NCBI GenBank assembly: GCA_024692925.1 | Contig: JAILLX010000092.1 | Location: 1 to 5,858 of the forward strand | Length of the DNA: 5,858 bases | Direction of reading: 5' to 3' | From: a bacterium | GTDB taxonomy: Bacteria; Pseudomonadota; Alphaproteobacteria; Rs-D84; CACZYB01 | Part shown: in pieces, positions 1-5,858 of the stretch | Layout of the letters: each line of letters starts with the position of its first letter | Numbering within the stretch: position 1 is the stretch's first letter | Translations under genes and position numbers: made by a program | The notes under the pieces: model-generated | The model's input: only the letters and a program-made list of their open reading frames with translations | Databases searched by the model: none | Told to the model about the DNA's origin: nothing

Positions 1-1129
1 TCATTCAAAACTTTTAAAGAAAAAAGAATTTCCATTATTTAATGAAATTTTCCCACGAAAATTTATCAATGAAACCAATGGAATTACACAAAGAAAGTGG
101 CTTTTGGAAACAAATCCAAAATTAGCACAATTAATAACAAAAACTATTGGAAATGAATGGATAACAAATTTAGATTATTTAAAAAAGCTTTTGAAATATA
201 AAAATAATCTTGATTTTTTGAACAAGTGGAGCAAAGTAAAATATGAAAATAAACTTAATTTAATACAACTTATAAAAGATGATTTGGGATTAAAACTTTC
301 TCCGGATTTTATGATTGATTCACAAATAAAACGTATGCATGAATACAAAAGGCAATTTTTAAATATCCTTCAAGTTATTGATAGATATAATAGAATCATT
401 GATGGTGAAATTGAAAATCTTCAACCAAAAATTTACGTGTTTGCAGGAAAAGCTCATCCAAATTATACTGTTGGAAAGGAAATAATTACGCTTATTAATG
501 ATGTTGCAAAAATTGTAAACAATGATAAACGTTGTAAGGATTTATTAAAGGTTGTGTTCATACCTAATTATAACATTGATAAAGCTCAGATTATAATTTC
601 TGCAACTGAACTTAGCGAACAAATTTCGACTGCGGGAAAAGAAGCAAGTGGTACTGGAAATATGAAATTTGCTCTTAATGGAGCTTTGACAATTGGTACC
701 TTGGATGGAGCAAATGTTGAAATCAAAAATAAGGTTGGTTCAAAAAATATTTTCATATTCGGGCTGACTGCTAAAAAAGTTTACAATATAAAAGAACGTG
801 GCTATGATGCCCAAAAATTATTTATCAATAATCCAAGGATTCAAAGAATTATCCATCAAATTTTAACTGGTGCATTTTCACATGGAGATACAGAAAGATA
901 TACAAATTTGATGAATGCATTTTTCAATAATAACGATGAATATATGCTACTTGCTGATTTTGAATCTTATGTAAACACACAACTTAAGATAGATATGGAA
1001 TATCAAAATAAAAAATTATGGTGGAAAAAGTCCATTATAAACACTGCAAATTCAGGATTTTTCTCATCAGATAGGACAATAAAAAGTTATGCAAAAGACA
1101 TTTGGAAAATTAAGGAAATAAAAGAATAA
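1..1129 (+). CDS. glgP: Glycogen/maltodextrin phosphorylase, C-terminal part (5' end outside window)
   Basis: PLP-dependent GT35 phosphorylase, which releases glucose-1-phosphate from the non-reducing ends of glycogen or maltodextrin in the cytosol. The first complete codon is at base 2, and 375 residues are visible, against about 800-850 for the whole family member. A TTG at 104-106 is not the start: the frame stays open upstream and already encodes family sequence (HSKLLKK, then FPRKF and NETNGITQRKWLL). The PLP site is intact. The motif KRMHEYKRQ (bases 329-355) matches muscle phosphorylase Lys568, Arg569 and Lys574. EASGTGNMK (641-667) ends in the PLP Schiff-base lysine, codon 665-667. 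The spacing of 106 residues between the Lys574 and Lys680 equivalents is the same as in the muscle enzyme. FALNGALTIGTLDGANVEI follows, as expected. The C-terminus looks complete. mnmE begins one base after the stop, so co-transcription is likely. Whether the substrate is glycogen or maltodextrin (GlgP or MalP) cannot be decided from this part. Confidence 0.95.
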   Translation, partial: HSKLLKKKEFPLFNEIFPRKFINETNGITQRKWLLETNPKLAQLITKTIGNEWITNLDYLKKLLKYKNNLDFLNKWSKVKYENKLNLIQLIKDDLGLKLSPDFMIDSQIKRMHEYKRQFLNILQVIDRYNRIIDGEIENLQPKIYVFAGKAHPNYTVGKEIITLINDVAKIVNNDKRCKDLLKVVFIPNYNIDKAQIIISATELSEQISTAGKEASGTGNMKFALNGALTIGTLDGANVEIKNKVGSKNIFIFGLTAKKVYNIKERGYDAQKLFINNPRIQRIIHQILTGAFSHGDTERYTNLMNAFFNNNDEYMLLADFESYVNTQLKIDMEYQNKKLWWKKSIINTANSGFFSSDRTIKSYAKDIWKIKEIKE

Positions 1130-1130
1130 A

Positions 1131-2444
1131 ATGAAAACTATAAATACTATTTTTGCACTTAGTTCAGCTTATGGAAAAGCTGGTGTTTCAGTGTTCAGAA
1201 TTTCTGGACCTGCTTCGTATGATATACTTAATAAACTTTCTAATGGGAAGAAATTTTTGCCAAATGTTGTGAAATTTACAAATATTTATCATCCGAAAAC
1301 TAATGTTCTTTTGGATAGTTGTATGGCTGTATTTTTCAAAGGTCCAGCATCATATACTGGTGAAGATACGGTCGAACTTTATACGCACGGAAGTATTGCA
1401 GTAATTGATAGTATTTATGAGGCATTATCTAATTTTAAAGATGCCAGAATTGCAGAAAAAGGAGAATTTACTAAACAGGCATTTTTAAATAATAAACTTG
1501 ATTTAACACAAGTTGAAGCAATTGCTGATTTAATTGATGCAGAAACAGAATCCCAACGAAAACTTGCTCTTTCAAATACGAATGGTGAAGCATCAAAACT
1601 TTATAATTCATGGAGAGAAAAACTTGTAAAAATTCTTGCATGGTGTGAAGCATCTATTGATTTTTCTGATGATGAAATGCCAAAAGATGTTGTTGAAAAA
1701 AATGATAATGATTTGAAAAAATTGATTTCTGAAATTGAAAAACATATTGAAACATCTTCATCTGCCCAACTTATTAAACAAGGATTAAAGGTTGCAATTA
1801 TTGGAAAACCAAATGTTGGAAAATCATCAATTTTTAACAAAATTATTGGTGAAAATAAAGCCATTGTATCAAATATTGCTGGAACAACAAGGGATGCTTT
1901 GGATGCAAGTTTAGATATTGATGGATTTAAAGTAAATATTTCTGATACAGCAGGATTGAACGAAAAAACAAGTGATAAGATTGAAAAAAAAGGAATCAAA
2001 AAAGCCTTGGATATTGCATCAAAAGCCGATATAAAAATTTATATGGTTGATGGAATAAGGTCAATTGATGAAAAGAAAATTGATGGTGATACAATTGTTC
2101 TTTTTAATAAAATTGATAAAAAGCAAAATCAAAATCTTCCCAAAAATATTATCCCAATATCTGTAAAAACTGGGGAAAATTGGAATAAATTTTGGAATAT
2201 ATTTACAAAAAAGATAAAATCAAAAATGCAAAATTCTTGTGATGTAACACTTACACAACAAAGATATAAAAATGCCCTTAATAATTGCATTGAATTTTTA
2301 AAAATAGCAATTAAGGAAAGTCAAATTGATTTGAAGGCAGAAAATCTTCGTCTTGCAAGTGATGAGATAGGTTCTATTACTGGTAAGATATATTTTAACG
2401 AACTTTTGGATAATATATTCTCATCATTTTGCTTAGGAAAATGA
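1131..2444 (+). CDS. mnmE: tRNA uridine-5-carboxymethylaminomethyl(34) synthesis GTPase MnmE
   Basis: A GTPase that acts with MnmG to install (carboxymethyl)aminomethyl groups at C5 of wobble uridine U34 in certain tRNAs, using a methylene-tetrahydrofolate-derived carbon. It is 437 residues, close to the usual 450. Residues 1-118 form the folate-binding domain (NTIFALSSAYGKAGVSVFRI near the start, GEDTVE at 77-82). A helical domain (about 119-215 and 375-437) encloses the G domain. G1 is GKPNVGKSS (225-233), the switch/K-loop motif is GTTRD (251-255), G3 is DTAG (272-275) and G4 is NKID (326-329). SVK (344-346) sits at the G5 position. Glu285 aligns with the catalytic Glu282 of E. coli MnmE, allowing one inserted residue. 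The C-terminus is FCLGK, a conservative form of FCIGK, whose cysteine is required in the family. The ATG at 1131 fits the family N-terminus. The only Shine-Dalgarno-like sequence, AAGGA at 1112-1116, is 14 bases away, so initiation may rely on coupling to glgP. mnmG is not the next gene. Confidence 0.97.
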   Translation: MKTINTIFALSSAYGKAGVSVFRISGPASYDILNKLSNGKKFLPNVVKFTNIYHPKTNVLLDSCMAVFFKGPASYTGEDTVELYTHGSIAVIDSIYEALSNFKDARIAEKGEFTKQAFLNNKLDLTQVEAIADLIDAETESQRKLALSNTNGEASKLYNSWREKLVKILAWCEASIDFSDDEMPKDVVEKNDNDLKKLISEIEKHIETSSSAQLIKQGLKVAIIGKPNVGKSSIFNKIIGENKAIVSNIAGTTRDALDASLDIDGFKVNISDTAGLNEKTSDKIEKKGIKKALDIASKADIKIYMVDGIRSIDEKKIDGDTIVLFNKIDKKQNQNLPKNIIPISVKTGENWNKFWNIFTKKIKSKMQNSCDVTLTQQRYKNALNNCIEFLKIAIKESQIDLKAENLRLASDEIGSITGKIYFNELLDNIFSSFCLGK

Positions 2445-2463
2445 TTATAAATAATCACTTTTT
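2438..2463. terminator. Possible bidirectional terminator at the mnmE/rodA junction
   Basis: TGATTAT (2442-2448) and ATAATCA (2451-2457) are perfect inverted repeats separated by two bases. After one A-C mismatch, AAA (2438-2440) can also pair with TTT (2459-2461). A run of five T follows on the + strand (2459-2463) and four T follow on the - strand, so the hairpin could in principle end transcripts from both directions. It covers both stop codons. The stem has only one G-C pair per arm and would be weak, so chance is a real alternative in AT-rich DNA. No other candidate terminator was seen at this junction. Confidence 0.3.
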
Positions 2464-3635
2464 GAGCTTATTAACATATCGCCGTGAACATAACAACACT
2501 CGATTAATCCAAAACCCAAAAGGAGTGTCATCATCGCAGTTCCACCATATGATAACAATGGGGATGGCACACCGACAACAGGAAGTAATCCCATAACCAT
2601 TGCTGTATTTATAAAGAAATAAATAAAGAAATTTGCCGCCAGCCCAAGTGTCAGTAATTTTCCAAAATTATTTCGACTTACAAATGCTATACGATAACAC
2701 TGCCATAATACAGCCATAATAAGAGCAAATAAACAAAGGCATCCAAACATACCAAATTCTTCGGCAAACATAGTAAAAATGAAATCAGTTTGTTTTTCAG
2801 GTAAAAAATTCAAATGACTTTGCGTTCCATTCAAATATCCCTTTCCCCAAAATCCACCTGAACCAAGTGTAATTTTAGACTGGGTAATGTGATAACCTGA
2901 TCCCATAATATCCTTTTCCGGATTCATAAAAATAACAATTCTTTGTTTTTGATAATCATGAAGTCCATATTTCCAAATAATTGGAAAAGACAAAAGAACC
3001 ACAAGTAAAATTGCACCAAATTTCCACATTTGAACTCCGGCAATAAAAAACACAATTGCAGATACCATAACCAATGTCATTGCAGTACCAAGATCAGGTT
3101 GTTGTAAAACAAGTCCAACCGGAAGTAATACTAAAAATGCAGGAAATAATAAATAATAATTACTATGGATTTCGTTAATACTTAATGCTGCAAAGTATTT
3201 TGCAAGAGCAAGAACAAGGGCAATTTTCATAAGTTCCGATGGTTGTATTTTCATAAAACCAATATTAAGCCAACGTTGAGCCCCCATACCAACATGTCCA
3301 AAAAACATAACTCCAATTAATAGTAAAACTGATACACCATAAATCCAATATGCATATTTAACCCAAACCTTTAAATCAATAACAGCAACAACAAATAAAA
3401 TTAAAAATCCAATTAAAATTTTTGGAATTTGAGAAAGTGCCCATGGCGACCAACTTCCATAACTTATCATACATTTATATGCATCAGGACATTCAGCTTT
3501 ACCCGCACTATATAAAATCATAATGCCAACACTACAAACACAAAGAATAAGAAAAACAAGTTTCCAATTCAAATATAAAAACTTTGAAAACACATTCATC
3601 CTATCACTTTTTTTCATAACAGAATAATCAAGCAT
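2445..3635 (-). CDS. rodA: Peptidoglycan glycosyltransferase RodA (SEDS family)
   Basis: Integral membrane polymerase that extends glycan strands from lipid II in the elongasome, in partnership with PBP2. It is 396 residues with about ten hydrophobic segments, near 24-43, 72-87, 93-112, 134-149, 160-178, 184-200, 204-222, 290-315, 326-348 and 362-384. Family signatures are GMGAQRW (116-122), QPSELMK (131-137), QPDLGT (179-184), the long loop with GSGGFWGKG (258-266), HLNFLPEKQTDFIF (274-287) and VVGVPSPLLSYGG (353-365). Asp284 in TDFIF aligns with the essential E. coli RodA Asp262. The start at 3635 is supported by a strong ribosome binding site five bases upstream. The first periplasmic loop (about residues 44-66) carries an insertion of about a dozen residues with Cys49 and Cys55, which I do not expect in typical RodA. 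The gene is last in the mreD-mrdA-rodA run and ends directly against the mnmE stop codon. Confidence 0.97.
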   Translation of the reverse strand: MLDYSVMKKSDRMNVFSKFLYLNWKLVFLILCVCSVGIMILYSAGKAECPDAYKCMISYGSWSPWALSQIPKILIGFLILFVVAVIDLKVWVKYAYWIYGVSVLLLIGVMFFGHVGMGAQRWLNIGFMKIQPSELMKIALVLALAKYFAALSINEIHSNYYLLFPAFLVLLPVGLVLQQPDLGTAMTLVMVSAIVFFIAGVQMWKFGAILLVVLLSFPIIWKYGLHDYQKQRIVIFMNPEKDIMGSGYHITQSKITLGSGGFWGKGYLNGTQSHLNFLPEKQTDFIFTMFAEEFGMFGCLCLFALIMAVLWQCYRIAFVSRNNFGKLLTLGLAANFFIYFFINTAMVMGLLPVVGVPSPLLSYGGTAMMTLLLGFGLIECCYVHGDMLISSKSDYL

Positions 3636-3640
3636 AATAG

Positions 3641-3647
3641 TCCTCCT
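3641..3647 (-). promoter_or_regulatory. rodA ribosome binding site overlapping the mrdA stop codon
   Basis: On the - strand the sequence reads AGGAGGA, a near-perfect Shine-Dalgarno, five bases before the rodA ATG. Its first two bases are the last two of the mrdA stop codon (TAG, 3646-3648). Ribosomes finishing PBP2 would therefore release on top of the rodA initiation site, which suggests translational coupling of the transpeptidase to its glycosyltransferase partner. It is the clearest ribosome binding site in the window and fixes the rodA start. Confidence 0.85.
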
Positions 3648-5475
3648 ATAAATAAAGTTCCAAAGTTTTCATCATTAAATCCTTTGCAATAGGGGCAGCA
3701 GCACCAGAACCGGACATTCCATGTTCAACAACAACACTTACTGCGTACCGAGGATTTTTATATGGTGCATATCCGACAAACAAAGCATGGCTTCGATATT
3801 TCCATGGTAAATCTTCCTGTCTGATAACACCCCTTGCACGCTCTTCCCGAGTAATTCTTTTAACCTGTGATGTTCCAGTTTTTCCAGCCATATGATTTCC
3901 ATGATAATCAAAAAAAGCTGTCTTTCCAGTTCCATTAGGTTTATTTACAACTGAAAACATTCCTTTTTTCACCATATTAAGATGATGCGGATCAATATTC
4001 AATGATGGGAAAATAATATTAGAATCATTTTTGTTTTTTATAATTCTTGGCTTAACAGCAAAACCACCATTTGCAATTCGTGATGTCATAACTGCAAGTT
4101 GAAGTGGTGTCACCAAAGTATATCCTTGACCAATCGATGCGGTAATAGTATCTCCTGTATACCACGCTTCACTTTTATAATTACGTTTCCAATCACGACC
4201 AGGAACCTGACCTTTCTTTTCATTAGCAAGTTCAATACCCGTATAATCCCCAAGTCCAAATTTATATGCCATATCTTGGATAACATCCATACTTACCTTT
4301 GTTGCCAAAGTATAATAGAAAATATCGCATGAATGTAAAAGTGATTGTTCAAGATTTAAAAGTCCATGCCCAGCGGTATTCCAACAATGATAACGTCCAT
4401 CACCATAATCCATATGTCCAGCACAATTTATTTTTGTATTTGCATTAAGTTTGCCATCAGCAAGTGCAGCCAATGCAGTCATCATTTTAAATGTGGATCC
4501 CGGCGGATAAAGACCTTCAATAGCCTTATTTATAAATGGATGGCGTGGATTAGTAAAAAGTTTTTCAAATTCTTTTGCTGAAACATCTTCATCTAAAAAT
4601 ATATTTGGATTATAAGAAGGGACAGAAATCATCATTAAAATATCACCATTGTATATATCCATAACAACAGCACTTGCACTTTCATCTTTAATTCTGTTGT
4701 ATGCATATTCTTGTAATCGTTTATCAATGGTAAGATTTATTCGTTCCCCAGCAACAGCCTTTTTCTTTTTATCATCCAAAGTTTCAATAACTCGACCTGT
4801 TGCATTTACAACCTGAATTGTTTCACCAACTTCTCCACGAAGTTCCTTATCCATCAACTTTTCAATTCCAGCCTTTCCCGTTTTAAAATCAGGAAGTTGC
4901 AAAATAGGTGATGGATCATTTTTTAATTCCTGCTCTGTCACATCAGATACATAACCGATAACATGTGCAGCAATCTCATCAAAAGGATAATGACGACGTT
5001 TACCCTCCTCCACATAAACACCGGTAAAATCTAGGTTATTAACCTGAATTTTTGCCATTTCATTCCAACCAAGATTATTTTTAACAAATACTGGGAAAAA
5101 GGCACGCTTTCTCTTTACATTTTTAAGGACCTTTTCTTTTTCCTTTTCTGTTAATGGAATAAGTTCTGAAATACGATTTAAAATTTCTTCGACTGTTAAA
5201 CCTTGAGCTGTCACCTCTTCTGGTATCATTTGAATACCGTAACTGTTTACATTAACAGCAAGTTCAACACCAAATCTGTCTGCAATAATACCACGTGGTG
5301 GTGGCAAAAGTTTTATTCTTACACTATTTTTTTCAGAAAGTTTTTTATATTTTTCACTATCCAATATTTGAAGTTGATAAAGACGACCTGCAAGAATTGA
5401 AAAAAGGAATAACTCTCCTCCTGCAACAAGAAGAGCTCTTCTGTTAAAAACTTTAATCAACTCGGCATCACGCAT
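3646..5475 (-). CDS. mrdA: Penicillin-binding protein 2, elongation-specific peptidoglycan D,D-transpeptidase
   Basis: Class B PBP that cross-links peptidoglycan during side-wall growth. It is anchored in the inner membrane, active in the periplasm and paired with RodA. It is 609 residues, close to E. coli PBP2 (633). A short cytosolic N-terminus is followed by one membrane segment (about 14-32) and the pedestal/dimerisation domain (about 55-225, with RGIIADRFG at 61-69). The transpeptidase domain (about 265-605) has all three active-site motifs: S327-T-F-K330 with nucleophile Ser327, S382-C-D384, and K532-T-G-T535. Cys351, Cys364, His370 and Cys383 lie at spacings that match the zinc ligands described for Acinetobacter PBP2 (Asp, Asp, His, Cys), so a structural metal is likely. 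The start overlaps the end of mreD by 8 bp (ATGCGTGA). No good Shine-Dalgarno is seen at the right distance (AAGGA is about 15 bases away), which again suggests coupling. PBP3/FtsI is unlikely because of the mreD/rodA neighbours and the PBP2-type SCD region. Confidence 0.97.
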   Translation of the reverse strand: MRDAELIKVFNRRALLVAGGELFLFSILAGRLYQLQILDSEKYKKLSEKNSVRIKLLPPPRGIIADRFGVELAVNVNSYGIQMIPEEVTAQGLTVEEILNRISELIPLTEKEKEKVLKNVKRKRAFFPVFVKNNLGWNEMAKIQVNNLDFTGVYVEEGKRRHYPFDEIAAHVIGYVSDVTEQELKNDPSPILQLPDFKTGKAGIEKLMDKELRGEVGETIQVVNATGRVIETLDDKKKKAVAGERINLTIDKRLQEYAYNRIKDESASAVVMDIYNGDILMMISVPSYNPNIFLDEDVSAKEFEKLFTNPRHPFINKAIEGLYPPGSTFKMMTALAALADGKLNANTKINCAGHMDYGDGRYHCWNTAGHGLLNLEQSLLHSCDIFYYTLATKVSMDVIQDMAYKFGLGDYTGIELANEKKGQVPGRDWKRNYKSEAWYTGDTITASIGQGYTLVTPLQLAVMTSRIANGGFAVKPRIIKNKNDSNIIFPSLNIDPHHLNMVKKGMFSVVNKPNGTGKTAFFDYHGNHMAGKTGTSQVKRITREERARGVIRQEDLPWKYRSHALFVGYAPYKNPRYAVSVVVEHGMSGSGAAAPIAKDLMMKTLELYL

Positions 5476-5858
5476 CGTACTTTCTTACAATCCTTTCTCG
5501 TAATAACTTTAACGGATAATATAAAATTGGATAGCATACCAATAAAATTGCCCAACTTACTAATACATTGAAAAAGTTTGTATTTTCTACAAACATAGCT
5601 GATATAACAAAATATTTCAATAAAATTAAGGCAAAAGTTGAAACTGCAAATGCCAAATACGAAAATGAAAAAGATTCATCAAGTGGGAAAAATTTTTGGT
5701 AATAAAATATAAAATATATGCTTAAAAATATAAAAATATTAAAACCAAATTGCGTTCCATCCATAAAATCCTGAATAAATCCAAAAAGCATTATAAAAAT
5801 AAAATCAAGACATCTTACTTTCTCCATTGCCCAAAAGAATATAGGAATAAGGACAAGT
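5468..5858 (-). CDS. mreD: Rod shape-determining protein MreD, C-terminal part (5' end outside window)
   Basis: Small polytopic inner-membrane protein of the MreBCD elongasome scaffold. The reading frame runs from the window edge (last full codon at 5857) to TGA at 5468-5470, giving about 129 residues, against some 160-175 for the family. An ATG at 5825-5827 is unlikely to be the start. Ten codons before it are open and read LVLIPIFFWA, which matches the P-x-FFW region that in MreD precedes a short polar turn and a helix. The signature G-F-I-Q-D-F-M-D-G, followed by T-Q-F-G-F-N, corresponds to the family GLLQDLLxGxPLG-type motif. Several further hydrophobic segments follow, then a basic tail ending RERIVRKYDA. 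Identification rests mainly on this motif, the hydrophobic profile and the position just upstream of mrdA and rodA. mreC and mreB are expected further upstream, beyond base 5858, and the operon promoter must also be outside the window. Confidence 0.9.
   Translation of the reverse strand, partial: LVLIPIFFWAMEKVRCLDFIFIMLFGFIQDFMDGTQFGFNIFIFLSIYFIFYYQKFFPLDESFSFSYLAFAVSTFALILLKYFVISAMFVENTNFFNVLVSWAILLVCYPILYYPLKLLRERIVRKYDA

Noticed and set aside
104..106. TTG as the start of the phosphorylase gene
   Set aside because: The same frame is open back to the window edge and encodes conserved phosphorylase sequence (NETNGITQRKWLL), so the gene begins upstream of the window.
1601..1999. 132-codon open frame on the - strand inside mnmE
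   Set aside because: It is the antisense reading of the MnmE G domain: its segment DDFPTFGFP is the mirror of the P-loop GKPNVGKSS. It has no independent signal.
2610..2634. Near-repeat of ATAAAGAAATA on the + strand
   Set aside because: It lies inside rodA and is explained by the hydrophobic stretch FFIYFFIN encoded in an AT-rich genome.
4099..4581. Two + strand open frames opposite mrdA
   Set aside because: They are short, have low-complexity composition and lie fully antisense to the conserved transpeptidase domain. No ribosome binding site or recognisable motif was seen.
5700..5745. Highly AT-rich stretch resembling a promoter or origin-type region
   Set aside because: It is within the mreD reading frame and encodes a Phe/Ile/Tyr-rich membrane segment. 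There are no repeats or -35/-10 spacing that stand out from the background.
5825..5827. ATG as the mreD start
   Set aside because: Upstream codons remain open to the window edge and read as the conserved MreD region before the first loop. The resulting 119 residues would also be too short for the family.

Overview
The window is an ordinary, gene-dense stretch of an AT-rich chromosome (roughly 30% G+C, judged from a few sampled lines). It holds five genes in two convergent blocks, with almost no intergenic DNA and no stretch of even 50 bases without a gene. The protein signatures point to an alphaproteobacterium. RodA has the GMGAQRW, QPSELMKIALVLALAKYF-type and QPDLGT signatures, PBP2 has WYTGDT followed by SIGQGY and TPLQLAVMT, and mreD-mrdA-rodA is in the usual order. 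The low G+C suggests a host-associated or uncultured AT-rich lineage. That placement is inference from remembered family patterns, not a search.

Left block, + strand (1-2444): the C-terminal 375 residues of a glycogen/maltodextrin phosphorylase (glgP), whose start lies before the window, then after one base the tRNA-modification GTPase mnmE. The two are probably co-transcribed, although they have no obvious functional link (carbon storage and tRNA wobble-uridine modification).

Right block, - strand (5858 down to 2445): the 3' part of the cell-elongation operon. mreD (5' end outside the window) overlaps mrdA (PBP2) by 8 bp, and mrdA is followed after 10 bp by rodA, whose ribosome binding site overlaps the mrdA stop codon. 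Together these encode a membrane component of the MreBCD scaffold, the elongation transpeptidase and its partner SEDS glycosyltransferase, which build side-wall peptidoglycan in rod-shaped cells. mreB and mreC are expected just beyond base 5858.

The blocks meet tail to tail with no spacer: the mnmE stop (TGA, 2442-2444) touches the rodA stop (TAA on the - strand, 2445-2447). A 7-bp inverted repeat lies across both stops and is a weak candidate for a shared terminator.

I found no mobile element, CRISPR array, tRNA, rRNA, riboswitch or unfamiliar gene, and no evidence of a previously undescribed system. The points worth a second look are small: a two-cysteine insertion in the first periplasmic loop of RodA, a likely Cys-rich metal site in PBP2, the zero-gap convergent junction and the glgP-mnmE pairing.
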